The notes under the pieces were generated by a model. That model was given only the letters and a program-made list of their open reading frames with translations. It was not told where the DNA came from and did not search any database. A stretch of 64,000 nt of DNA, taken from positions 1 through 64,000 of the forward strand of contig JAGTXO010000011.1 in the NCBI GenBank assembly GCA_019448385.1, in the 5' to 3' direction. A program made the translations under genes and the position numbers. Below, one piece after another: positions 39,239-51,927 of this stretch (positions within the stretch are counted from its first letter, which is position 1; every line of letters starts with the position of its first letter). The stretch is from Diacronema lutheri (taxonomy: Eukaryota; Haptophyta; Pavlovophyceae; Pavlovales; Pavlovaceae).

Positions 39239-41631
39239 ATGCGGCCTTCGCGCCGCATGCTCGGCGCCAGTCTCGTCGCCGCACTCGGCGCTGCGCAACC
39301 CATGCGCGCGCGCTCGCTCCGCGCCCCAACGTACGCGTTCAGCGCGCTCGGCTTCTTGCCCGACGGCGCAAAGCACGCGACACTCGGCGCGACGCGCAGC
39401 TGCGGCGGGCGGTTCAACGTACTCCACGCGCTTACTGGCGCCATCGCGTTCACCGGCACGACGCGCTCGTTCGCCAACGCGAGTAGCTCATGCCTGCTTG
39501 ACTTCACACCGCTCTCGACGCCCGGGACGTATCGCCTCGCGCTGCCTGGTACGCCGTCGCACAGCGCGGCATTCGCGATCGGCGAAGACGTGCTCAACGC
39601 GCCGTTCCAGATGGCGATGGTCGGCTTCTTCCTCTCGCGCTGTGGTCAGGACGTGCCGCCACTTGCACCGTCCGACGGCCTCGTCGTCGCGGCGCCGGAC
39701 GGGCGACCGTACGGCCATCGCGAGTGCCACGCGGCCGATGGGCTCGTTGACGCACGGCACACGGGCGAGCGGCACGAAGCGCACATCGACGGCAGCGGCG
39801 GCTGGCACGACGGCGCGAGCTATGGCAAGTACTCGGTGAACACGGGCTTCACACTTGGCGTGCTTATGTACGCGTGGGAGCACTTTGCCGAGCGCCTCGC
39901 GTGCGCGCGTGTCGGCCTGCCCGCCCGCGTGAGTGCCCGTGCGCATGCGCCGCCGCTGCCCGACTTTTTGCACGAGGTGCGCTGGGGGATGGCATGGCTG
40001 CTCAAGATGCAGCGCTCCGACGGTACTGTCCACCACATGCTTGCGCCCTCGCAGCTCGACGCTTTCTCGCGCCTGCCCGACGACGACCCCAACGCGCGCT
40101 ATTTTTCTGCGTGGGGCACCACGGCGACCGCGACGCTCGCGGCGGCGGGCGCGCAGGCGGCGCGCGTTTTCCAAAAGCATGACGGCGCATTCGCGCGCGA
40201 CTGTCTTCGTGCCGCGCGCTTCGCGTATGCCGCGCTGCTTGCCCACCCCGAGCCGAAGCTGCCCGACTTGTCCGCGTTTGGCACCCGGCTTTATCTCGCG
40301 CGGGACCCACACTGGGACGAGGGCGTCCGCCTCTGGGCGGCAGCCGAACTATACGAGACGACGGGCGAGCGATGCTTCCTCAACGACGCTGAGCGGCTCC
40401 TCGCCGCCTTCGATGCGCCGGCGCGCACGTGCGCCCACTTGCGAGCCGCGCACTCGGATTGGCGGAGGTGCAAAGTGTCCGATCAGCTCGACTGGGACGA
40501 CCAGCGCAACCTTGGCGCCGTGCGGTACCTCACGCTCACGCGCGCGAGCGGCCGAAGCGGCGCACTCTACGAGCAGACCAAGCAGCAGCTCGCGGTGCGC
40601 GCGCACGCACGCGCGCGCGTGACCGTTACCGCATACCGTCTGCGCTGAGCCTGCGGCGCGCATTGCTTCCGCACCGCAGGCCGTCGCAGACGCCTTCGCA
40701 TCGAACGGGCTTGCAGACGCACACGGTGACACGCTTGGTGGCCTCACCAAATGGGGCGTCAACGGCGAGAGGGCGCGCCAGGCGCTCGTGCTGCACTCTG
40801 CGGAGCTCGTGCTGGGTGCCAATGCGACGCTTGCGTGGACAGCACTTGACACGCTCGGCAGCCTCCTCGGCCGAAACAGCTTTGGGCGCTCGTTTGTCAC
40901 CAAGCTGGGCCACGCGCCGCCCGCGCACCCGCATCACCGCCCTTCCATGGTGTTTGCCGACGCGTGGCCCGGTTTTCTCGTGGGCGGACCGAACCGTGGC
41001 GGTGGTGCGCGAGCGTGCACCGCGCGCCACCCTGCGCGTTGCAGGTGAACAGCGGCGCTGCGCAACCTGCTCCGCTGACCACGCAACTCGCCGATCTTGC
41101 GCCCGCGGCCGCCTCGCATGCTTGCGCGCGCAATTCGCCCGTTGCCGATTTCGTGCGCCAGGCCCAAAGGCGTGGATAGACAATTGGCTGGCGTTCCGCT
41201 CGAACGAGGTCGCAATCAACTGGAACGCAGGGCTCGCGTACGCGTCAGCGCGCTACTACATTTGCCCAACGCCCGCGCCCGCGCAGAGGGGACGCGCGCG
41301 GCCGCGAGGCGTGCATGAAGACAAGACCACTGGAGCACCCATCCGGACGCAGGCCCCGCCGCTCAGCGCGCTGGGCACGTATGCGCACTTGCCCGACGAG
41401 CAGATGAGCTGGCTTGGCAGCTCGAGCGCAATACGCGCGTGCCGCCGAGAGCAAGTAAAGCTAACTGGCGAATTGCTCGCGGCCATGGCAGCCGACTTGG
41501 ATGCAACACGTGGCAACCGGCCGCCGAAGCCAAGTGTGCACATTGCATCACACAGGGGGCGAGCGCGCCTGCCAGTGATCGTGCGTGCGGCACCAGGCGA
41601 CGAGCTGACGCAGTTCAGCTCGCAGCGTTGA
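39239..41631 (+). CDS. glycoside hydrolase family 9-like protein, catalytic base changed
   Basis: GH9 enzymes are endoglucanases or exo-glucosaminidases. Exons 39239-40594, 40680-41004 and 41162-41631 join in frame to give 716 residues. A signal peptide (1-20) is followed by an Ig-like CelD_N domain (about 30-115). Then comes the (alpha/alpha)6 barrel: G-G-W-H-D-G-A-S-Y-G-K-Y-S-V-N-T-G (188-204), V-L-G...L-L-G-R-N-S-F-G-R-S-F-V-T-K (498-525), P-H-H-R-P-S (about 535-540), V-G-G-P-N-R, and N-E-V-A-I-N-W-N-A (575-583) with the proton-donor Glu576. GH9 enzymes normally have D-A-G-D, the second Asp being the catalytic base; here Asp191 is kept but the base position is Ser194. Activity is therefore doubtful. 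The C-terminal ~130 residues match no GH9 feature and may be a wrong exon end. Confidence 0.75.
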
Positions 41632-41854
41632 AGCGGCTGAAGCAAGAAAGCAGGCCAATCTTGGCGCAAAGGGGCTCGCGGCGCTCAAAACGGGCGACCG
41701 CACGAACGGACATGCCTCGACAGAACGCGGATTGAACGCGCATTGAACGGGGCCGCCATCGCGGGCTGAGAGCTACCCTCGGGCGCGGCCATGGCGCGCG
41801 GTGGGCCGCCGTCGCACGTTCATCGCGCGGGCTTTGAACCTGTCGTCCGTGACA
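41632..41854. other. convergent spacer between GH9 gene and channel gene
   Basis: 223 bases, no gene seen. Similarity to the sequence left of the second channel copy begins near 41839 (matching about 53907), which marks the 3' edge of the tandem duplication. Confidence 0.5.
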
Positions 41855-44800
41855 TCAATACATCACGCGCGATCGCGTGGTTGTCACGACCTGGTCCGCA
41901 GTCGAGGCGCCAGCGTCGCTCGTAGCCAGGGCGGCCTGCGGCCGGCGGAAGGAAATCTCGGCGAGGCGGCTGATCGGGTCGCGCCGGATCTCGCGCTGCG
42001 CATCGTGGTGCGCGAGCAACGACGCGATCTGGTGTGCAGGGTCGAGGGAACGGCCGGGCGACCGAAGGCGAGCGCAGGTGTGAGCGATCGCCTCGGCACT
42101 GCGCTGCCTGCGGCGCCTGCAGAGCCATGCGCGAGGCGCGCGCGCGCGCGCATACCCCTTTGCGAAGCTCGAGCATCGCCTCGCGCGCCATGTCGTCCAA
42201 GCCGTCGAGCCAGCGCTCGACCATCGGCTCAATGTCGAGCGCCACGTGCTCGTGCTGCTGCCGCTGCCGCTCCGCAAAGTCGCGGATCTGCTCCCACAGC
42301 TCGGGCCGCTCGTCGGCGAGCACGACGCCATGCGCCTCCTCCGCCCGTGCCGCGTCGTCGATGGCCTTGCGCATCGAGCGCACGTCGGCGATCTGCTCGT
42401 GGAGCCATTCGCGCAGGACGCGCGTCTCGCGAAGCAGCTGCTCGGTATCTGCCATCTGCGCGGCCACCTCGGCGAGCCGCTTCTCCTCCTGCCCTGCGTT
42501 GCGGAACAGCTGCGTGGCCGTGCGGTTGGTGCGCGAGCCGAGCCCGCCGCGCCGGGAGCGGAGGAGCGTGCTGAGCACCTTGGTCTCGTCGTCCTTTTCC
42601 GTGCGCAGCGCGTCGTCGAGTGGCGTCGCGCCGTACACGTCCTCCGCGCTCAAGTCGACGCCCTCCTGCTCGAGCAGGAACTGCATAGCCGAGACGCGCT
42701 TGCACGACGCGGCGAGGTGCAGCGGCGTGCGCATGTAATCGTCCGCCGCGTTCACCGAGCAGCGCGCGCGAACGAGGCGCGCGAGGTGCACCATGTCGCC
42801 ATCGAACACGGCCTGGTTGAGGCTCATCGCCATGTCGATCGAGCACAGCTCGCCGCCATGCTCGAGCAGCAGCTGCAGCACCGCGTCGTGCCGCGCGCGC
42901 ACGCTCTCGTCGAGCGGGCTCACGCCGTGCGCGTCCTTGGCGTTGACCGACGCGCCGCCCTCAAGCAGCGTGCGCACGCTCTCTACGTGGCCAGACGCGG
43001 CGGCGACGTGCAGCGCCGTGCGCTCCTCGAACGGCGTCGCCGCATTCAAGTCGCAGCCGTGCTCTGCGAGCGTGCGCAGCCGCGCGGCGCCGTCCGCCTC
43101 CGCGGCGGCAGCGCACAGCTCGGCCGACATGTCCGCCGGCCCGCGCATCCCGCCCGCTTTGGCGAGCAGCGCGGCGGCGGTCGCCTGGCCGGCGCGCAGC
43201 GCGGCAACGAGCGGCGTCGCGCCGTGCGCATCGACCACATTCACGTCCGCGCGACTTGCGACGAGGAGCTCGATCACGCTGACGCTGCCCGAGCACGCGG
43301 CAAGGTGAAGCGCGCTGCGGCCGTTCGCATCGACCGCGTGCACGTCGCTCGCCGGCCCGTTGAGGAGCGCGCGCACCTTGCCCACTTCGCCCTTGACGCA
43401 GGCAAAGCAAAGGCGCATGTGCAGCAGCTCGGCGCGACGCCGCTTGGCGGATGAGAGGATCTGCGCGGCGGGCGGGCGGGTGTGCGTTCGCATCACGAGC
43501 AGAGAAGACGAAGGACGGAGGAAGAAGGGCTGAGCACAGGGGGCGGCGGGGACGCATGCACGCTGCACGATGTAGACCGTGCAGCAGCAAACGCACCACT
43601 TGCAGCCGAGAAGCACTATCGGCGGCGAGGGCGCTTGTTGCGGACGCTGCCGCAGACCCCAACGCACTGCCGCCGGCCAGCTCGGAGTCAGCGTCCATCC
43701 GCGAGCGACCTGACATCACCGAGCCGCCTGCCGAGTTCGAGCGCGAAGACTTGAGGTTTGAGCGAGAGGTCACTGCGTGCAAACGAAAACGCGCCCCGAT
43801 GACGCATAGCAACGCGCAGCGCATTGCGCACAGGAGGTGAGAGTGCGCGCGCATCGCATCGCATGCATGCTCGCAATATGCACGGAGATGCTGGTGCCGC
43901 ACAAACGGCGCGTTTGCGAGGACGATCGATCAGCGCGCGCCTTCGTGCTGATGGATGGCGTTCTCCATCACGATGTCGTGCATGCCAGGAAAGGTCTTAA
44001 GCAAGTCAACGTACCCCGCCGACAGGAGCACAAAGATGCGCGTCTCCACGTCCGGTGCTGCGCGCGCGTTGTGCACGTGCCGAACCTGGAGCGCGCCGGT
44101 TCGCGGTGGGACTCGTGAGCGCGCGAAACTGTGGGCGCGTGCGACTGCGCGCGCATTGGGCAGTGCCTCGCACGCGCTGAGACGCAGCGTGCCCCAATTG
44201 CAGCTGCGCCCCCACCTGAAAGACGAACGGCACGTCGCCGAGCGTTTCGCCAAAGCTGCGTGTTTCGGTGATCGATGCCTCCTCGCCTGGCTGGTGATCG
44301 TCGTACAGCTCGATCACGCCGGATGCGACGAAGATGAGCTCCTTGCACGCCTCAGCCGTGCGGAAGATGACCGACTCGGCCTCGGGCGTGCGCTCTTGCA
44401 GCAGCGACGACAGCCGATCAACGAAGCCGGCCGAGCAGCCGCGCAAGATGCGCGCCGCCTCGATGACGGCGCGGTTGGTGTGCTTGCTCACCTCGATCTG
44501 CAACTCCATCGGCAGCCCGCGGTAGATCACGTCGGCGGGCACCGCCGAGAGCGACGTCGACTTGAAGCGCTGCTGGAAGAAGCGCGTGAGCCGCTGCTTG
44601 AGCTCCTTCGGCACACGGATATGCCGCACGTAGCCCTGCACGAGCTCGAGCTGCGCGCGCTTGGCGATGATCTCGTCGTCCTGCTTCATCACGAGCGACG
44701 ACAGATTGCCAACGATGACTGCGTACACCTGCAGCGCGCACGAGACAGCGGAAGGCAGCGAGCGACACGCGTCAGCGCACACCGTGCGCGTCACGAGACG

Positions 44801-47800
44801 AACGGACGGCTCTCGCACAGTACGCTCGTCACCACGAGCACGCAGCCGCGCGTGCGACCATGTGCGGTTGTGAGCGTAGCACGTGCAGCGCTGGCACAGG
44901 CGCGCAGACGAGCGCACGCACCGTCATCGACACGAGCATGATGAAGATCTGGAGCGCAAACTCAGCGATGTTGGACGGCGGCATCCCGCCGACCGTCGTC
45001 ACCAGGCTAAGGGTCTGGTAGTAACTCACGAGGTCTGGGCGCGCGCAAGGATAAGCGAGCGTGCGCAGTGCGCCGCGCGTGAGCAATGCCGTGCGTAACC
45101 GGTGATGCACGCACGGCTGCGCGGTCGGCGCGCGCAGACGGTCGCGCACAGTGGTCGAGGACAATTGTCTCTGCCTGTCGAGAGTCGAGCCGTCTCGCAT
45201 TGACCTCCATCCGCCTGATCTCGTACAGCTCGGCCCACGTCTCGTACGTCAAATCGCGCACGAACTCTGCGTATCCGAACAGATCCATCACCGTGGCGAG
45301 CAGGTGCAGCGTGAGCAAGAAGATGAACATGGTCGAAAGCATGCCAGAGAAAAGGTCCTCGTCGTCGATCGACGCAAGCCACTCGCGGTAGCGGCGGTAG
45401 CAGTATCGCGCGTTGAGAACGCGCGGCAGCCGGCTGGCGTAGAACTGCATCGGCGTCACGCCCACGGTCATGAGCACCAGGTTGAGCGGGAAGGCGGCGA
45501 GCATGTCCATCACGCAGTTGCCCGCGAGGTAGGCTTTGCGGCACGCGTGAGGATCGGTGACCTCGACCGACTTTTCGTTGACAAAAGAGACGAAGAAGGA
45601 GCCGGCAATGCGAACGACGTATAAGGCGTCAAAGGCGATCCGAGCGGCCTGCAGCCAGAGCATGGTCTCCGTTTGGCGGATGAAGACAAGCTCGAGCGGC
45701 AACAGGAGCACGTCCATGCTCACCATGAGCAAAAAGCATGCGTGCGCCGCACGATAGCCGCGCGACTTCACAGACGCGATGTACCACGGCTTCGTCGACG
45801 CCCCGAGCAGCCCGGCATCACGCGCGGCATCGTCTTGGCGCGCGAGCGCTGATGCATCGCCAACACCCTTCCATGCGTTATTCGCGATGCCCGCTGTGAC
45901 TGCATCGCGGAGCGCGCGCTCGACTGACAGCCACGTGACCGGCTCGCGCGACAAGAGCGAACGACGTGCCATGCGCCGCTCCTGGTCGTCCTCGCCGTCG
46001 ATTGCGAGCTCGAGCTCGAGACGCGAGGCAAACACATCAGCGAGCATGTGCGCCGTCGCGTCCGGAGGCACAACGACGGCCTGCGCGATGATCGCGAGCA
46101 GCGCTCCCGCACGCACGGCCTCGCCGCGCAAAAGCCGGCCAGAGTCGAGGCGTACCGCCAGCCGGTCAGCAATGCCCGTCAGCGCCTCAGCTGACCAGAG
46201 GCTCGCGTCGAGCGCCTCGAGCAACGAGGCCACGCGCTCCGTGGTAAGCAGCCGCGCGCCGTCTGGGGCCGAAGCGCCAGTCGCCTCATCAGCAGCGGGC
46301 GACGGCTCGACGACGCCATCCTTGGAGAGCCCGTTGTGCGTCCCGGGCGGGTTCTTGAGGTGCAGGTTGAGAGCAGGCATCGCTGGCGAGCCTTGCGCAG
46401 CTCCTGCCGCGCTGTGCGCCGCTGCACTCGCCTCCTCCTCCTCCGCGTCTGCCGTCGTCGAGAGGATCCACGCGGCGACCGCCGGGAAGAAGTGCGCCTC
46501 GCTTAGCAGCGCGCGCTTGGCGCGCCTTGCCAGCCGCGCAGCATCTTCGCCGCCTCCGAGCGCGACGCGAGCGTGCTGCGCAGGCATCGCGGGCGAAGCG
46601 ACAGCTGGCGGCGCATGTGGCTGCTGGCTGCGTCCCACAGTCGGACTCGCACTTGTCGAGAGGCTGCAGGAGCGATGCGCGTGCGGATTGCCCATTGGAG
46701 AGCTGGCCTCGACGGACGGCTCGATCGAGGGCGTGCGTGACGTTACCGCCAGATCACGCGAGACGTCGGCCGAGCGTGGACGAGGCGCGGAGGCGGGTTT
46801 CTCGCTCGTGTTCAGCGAACCAGCTGAGTGTCGGCCGCGGCGCGAGCGACGGTTGGCGAGGTGGCCCGAGCTCGCGTCGAGTGCGCGTGTGGAGATCGCC
46901 GCCAAGCTACCAACGAGGCGTTGCGACATGCTGACCGCCAAAGTGCCCTCGCACGTGCCAGTCGTCGTCTCGAACAACGGCGGCGCATCTTCGGCGTCCG
47001 CGGTGGCCGTGGCTGCAACTCCGCCAACGGCTTGGCAAGCCTCGCGTTCGTCGCTGCTTTCGGCATTCGCGCTTGGCCGCGACCGCTCGGACGTCGACCG
47101 CGCGCCTGAAGCATGCTTGTCCTTGCGAGCCCGCGTATGCCAGGTGCGCCGCTCTGCCTGGCGCTCGGCGCCCTCGCCCTCGCGATCCGCGAGCGGCGCG
47201 CCAAGTGCGATCGCCGCGTGGTGCAAGTGCTCGTACAGCGCGGCGATCTGCTGCGAGCCGCTCTCGCCCAGCTGCAACCGCAGCCGGCGCACGTCACTCA
47301 GCCGCACCTGCGCAGGCGTGTCCTCGCGCGCAGGCCGCTTTTCATTGCCCGCAAATGCGCCGGAGCTAGCCGCGTCAAAGTCGAAGACGGCGAGCAGCTG
47401 GTGGAACACGACCGCCGTGCGCTGCACAGCGGTGCGCACGCGCTTCTCCGCTGCATTGGCTGCAGCCGCCGCCTCGGCTTCGCGCTGCTGGGCAGACGCG
47501 ACGATCGTCGGGATCGGCGATGCGCGCGGCTGGTGGGAGAAGCGAGCAAGACGAGTCGGAACGGAAGGCAGCACGAGGGTGTCCGAAGCGCGTCTGTGTG
47601 AAGTCAACGACAAGCGGCGGCGCATCAAGTGCGACGGCGACGACGCCGGCGGTAATGCTTCAGGCTCGCTGCCCATCGCAGGAGCGTCGAGAATGCGGAC
47701 CGATGCGCGCGGCCAGCTGCGCAGCGACTGCGAAGCGCTGATCGCGACAGTGCTCGACTGCACGGACCGTGGGCGAATACACTCTGTCGAGGGTGCTGCT

Positions 47801-50800
47801 GCAAGCCCTCGAAGCGACGTGTCCCGAGAGAAGGCCGAAAGCTCGGTGTCGCCGCTGCGCACGAGCGAGCGCACAAAGGTGCGGCTGGTAAAGAAGATGG
47901 AGAACCCGAGCTGCGAGACGAACACGGGCGCAGTGGTTGGCAGCATAAAGTCGTTGGATGGTGCGGCGTTCATTTGTGATGCGCGCGCGTCCGCCTCGCT
48001 TGGCGGCGTGCGTCGAGGCATCTCTGCGCTAGCCGCGCCGACAACCTTGTTGTTGCGCTTGAGCAGGCTCCTGCGGCGTGCCTCCATCGCACGCGTGCGC
48101 GAGTCGAGCGGGTTGCTCGCGCGCCGGGCGAGTAGGCCGAGCTCAAAGAGCGCCTCCGCGTCAACTGTGCGGGCGGTACGTTGCGGTAGTGCTGCTGCGC
48201 CGTCCGCTGCTGCGCTTGATGCGCTTGCGTGCGACTTGTGCGCATGCACGCTGCCAGACACTTCCCGCGAGTGCACGCCACTGCCCAAAGCGCGGCGCTG
48301 CCAGCGGGAAGCGCGCTCGAGATCAGTTTGGCCTGCGCCCTCGACGTCCTGGTCATCGTTGCCAAGCTGCGGCTGCATATCGATGCGCATGCCCATACCG
48401 TGCGGGCCAGTCGGCGTCGTGCCGAGCGTGTGCGCGAGCTGCGCGTAGATCTCGTCAAGCGTGCGCTCGGCGTCGTCTGGCGCAAAGCCGAGGTCGCCCA
48501 CGAGGAGAGCAAGCATGGCGGCGTGCTCGTCGTCGCGCCGGCGCTGCTCGGCGTCGAGCGGGCGCTGGTCGCCTGAGGTTGCGCTCTTGTCGTCGTTGAG
48601 ATTCGCGTCCGCCGTGGACTGTGCGGCCGCCGCGGCGAGCCGCTCGCCAAAGAGGCGCTTGAGCAGCAGCAGGCCCTCCTCCGCGCTCGGCAGCTGCAGC
48701 GTGACGCGCGTGAAGCGCCGTGCCGCAAGCGCCGCGTGCTTCTCGCTCTCCTCGTCGGAAGCGGTCGCCTCGCCAGATGGCGTCACGGTGCCGCGCGCAT
48801 CCGAGTCGGAGCCGTCTGATGAGCACTGCGAGCTGATGTCCGAGTCCGTCTCGTCGTCATCCGCGCCGTACGAGTCGATCCACCGGTCCGCCACACCGCG
48901 CTGCAGCGTGCGTGCGAGCGCCGCGCGCTCGCGCACGACGCGGTCTAGCATCGTCGCGGACTCCTTGAGCGCAATCTCCAACTCACGATGGATGCGCATC
49001 TTGTGCGCGAGCGCGTCCTTGCGCGCCTGCATGCGCCTGCGGACCTCGGCCATAACGGCGTACATATCGAGCGAGCGCGCATTGGCAAGGCGCAAGCTCA
49101 GCTCGGCCGACTGCGCGAGTTGTGCCGGCAGCTTGGCGCCGTTGTGTGTGAGAAGCGCGGCAAGCTCGGGCGTCGTCTCGAGCGCATCGACGAGCGGCGT
49201 GCGGCCCCACCGGTCGGCCATCTCGACGTCCATCAGCGCAGCGACGAGCAAGAAGACGGTCGAGATCGAGCCGGACACGGCGGCGTAGTGCAGGCCCGTG
49301 CGCCCGTCGTAGTGCGGCATCGCCACGCACCTGCATATGGCGCGAGCATCGCCGTGCGGACAAGGGGTGTCAGGGCAGAAGAGCACGGCGCGACAATCGC
49401 GGCCAGCGCGGCCAGAGCGTGAGACGAGCGCGGCACAAGGGGCTCGCGCAGCATCGACGGCGGCACATGAGGAGCTGACAGCAAAGGGGCTCATGACACG
49501 GCGCACGAGGTGGAAGCGCGCGCGCAGAAGGCCAAGGGGTGCGCTGTGGCCGCGCTGCCGCATGGCGCGACGCACGCGTCGACGATCGTGACGCCCATGT
49601 CGAGCATGAACTGCACGCTGTCAACGTCGGCGCGCTTGGCCGCGGCGCGGATCAGCGGCGCGAGCCGCCGCTTGTCAGGCCGCGCCGACGAGCGCATGAG
49701 CAGCTGGATGACGAGCGTGCTATGCGCATCGATCGCGTCGTCGAGCGGCGTGCGGCCCCACCGGTCCTGCGCATTCACCTCGGCGAGCGAGGAGATGAGC
49801 AGCTTCGCGACGAGGTCGTTGCCAGCGGCGGCGGAGATATGCAGCGCCGACCGCCGGTCGTGGTCGACGGCGCTCACCGGGATCCCGAGCGAGAGGAGCA
49901 GCGCGATCTCGTCCATGTCACCGCGCCGCACGGCGCCGTGCAGGCGCGACGCCGGGTGCGAGAGCTCAAGCCGCGCGCCCTTGGCCTTGAGCAGCGCGGC
50001 GACGGCCGCCTGCTTGCGGTCGACGGCGACCTCGAGCGGCGTCGAGCTCCACCGATCGCGCTGCTCCATGTCCGCGCCGAGCTCGATCAGCAGCGCCGCC
50101 GCCTGCACATGCCCGACGGCTGCGGCGACGTGGAGCGCGCTGCGACCGTCGTACGTGCCCACGTTCGGGTCGAGCCCGCGCTCGATGAGTGTGCGGATGG
50201 TGTCAAGGTCGCCAGCGGGCACGGCGGCGGCAATCTGCGCGACGCGCTCCTCGTTGCGCTCGGTGATCACCAGCCGGATCGACTCGCGCAGCCGCTCAAA
50301 GTCCTCCTGCTCGTCGCGGTCGCGGCTGCCATCGGCGAGCGCTGCAGCCGCGGTGGCATGGTCCTGCCCGCTCTTGTCGAGCCCGTACTTGCGCAGGATC
50401 GTGCGCACGACCGTGTCGACCTGCTCGGGGTACGAGAGCGCGATCTCCTCAAACGATGCAGTCGTCACGTACACGAGCGTCACCTCGCTGCGCGCGCTCG
50501 CCGCGAGCGTGTACGGCTGCGCGATGCTGAGGAAGAAGGCCACTTCGCCGACGATCTGCCCGGGGCCGAGGTCGGCGCGCACGTCCGGGAAGCTCTGCTT
50601 GTCGCGGCCGGTCACGCAGAGGATGCCGTCAACGCACCAGCTGAGCTCGAGCGCGCCGTCGCCGCGGCGAAAGAGCGCCTGCCGCGGCGGCAAGAAGCGT
50701 TCGCGCAGCTGGAGCGCGAGCGCGTTAAGAAACTGCGGCACGCAGCCGAAGAAGGCCCACGTCGCGCCTATCTCGCGTCGGTACTGCTCGGTCGCCACCT

Positions 50801-51927
50801 CGGTCTGCAGCGTGCGCGGCATTTGCGCGAAGATGCGGTCGGTCGACGACGACTGCTTTGAGTGCTGGAAGCGGTAGTGCTCGCTCACCTTGGCCGCAAG
50901 CGCGGGCGGCAGCTTGCGCTCGGTTGCAAAGCCGTCGCACGCCTTGAGCAGCGCCTTGAAGTTGACCGTATTCTCGTCGGTGCGCACGAGGTAGTGGAAG
51001 AGCGTGCCGAGCACGTATGCGTAGAAGATGGTGTGCAGCAATGTCACGACCGTCGCGAGGATGATCTCGATCTCGCGCGTGAGCGTCAGGTCGGAGTAGC
51101 CAAGCCCACACAGCCCGGCGTACGACATGAAGAGCGCGAACAGGTCTGCGCGCGCGGGGGCGGCGCGCGAGCGCGGCGGCGGAGCAAGCCGTGCAAGGAC
51201 GTCGGGCAGTGGATGCGGCGAGAGGGGCGCGTCAGACAAGCAAGCTGCGCGCATGGCGCGCTTTGCCCGCGCGCGGAGCAGGGCGTAGGGTGAGGGTCCG
51301 AACCAGTGGAGCGCGCGCGGAGAGACGCACCGCGCGCCGCGCGCGCCGCGCGCACATCGCTGCGCGAGCGTAATCTCGTTTGCGTCGAGCAATGGGTTGC
51401 CTGTAACGAGCTCAAACTGCGCGGGCCAGGAGGGCAGCTGCACCTCATCTGAGTCCCAGATGTGCCAGCCGTCCGCCACGAGCAGCCACGCGCACGCCAC
51501 CCAATGCGGCACGAAGAAGAGGATGAGCGAAAACTTGGACACGGCGAGCAGCCGCACGTTGGACGTGAGATCATTGTTCACCGCCTTGAGAAAGGCGAGC
51601 AGGTCGACGATGCGCAGGCAGCGCACGAGCTGCGCCGCGATGAAGACATCCACGCGGTGCGTCTGCGCAAACGCCGCCCAGCCGACGTAGTGCGCGACGA
51701 TGGCGGCGACCTCGCGTGCGAATCGAAAACGCCGCTCGGCGTCCTTCCGGCCGTCGCCATTGCCGTCCTCGTCGTGCGGCGCGAGCCTGCCCGCGAGGCC
51801 AGCGGTCGCAGCGTCGGCGCTGTGAGATGGTCGCGACGCGTCGAGACAAAACGCGACCGCGCCCCACGCGTCGACGAGCACGTCGACCGCAAGCGCGCCG
51901 GCCGAGGCGACAAAGATCTCGGGGAAT
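41839..51927 (-). repeat. tandem segmental duplication, unit 1
   Basis: This span matches 53907-64000 base for base apart from small indels. The offset is 12,067 at the left end, 12,075 over exons 6-8 and 12,073 from exon 5 rightward. The duplicated unit covers the whole channel gene and extends beyond the window on the right. Differences are concentrated in 41.8-45.1 kb; the part from 45.2 kb on is almost identical. Confidence 0.95.

Noticed and set aside
42961-43902. Separate ankyrin gene starting downstream of the second CNBD
   Set aside because: A TGA after the CNBD exon suggested a gene end, but copy 2 has a normal GT donor just before it, and the Ser-rich exon and ankyrin exon then join in phase.
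45779-48448. 889-codon open frame on the plus strand opposite the channel linker (repeated at 57852-60521)
   Set aside because: It is antisense to the 4.2-kb channel exon, has no recognisable domain, and exists because GC-rich DNA has few stops. The minus frame carries the ankyrin and membrane motifs.
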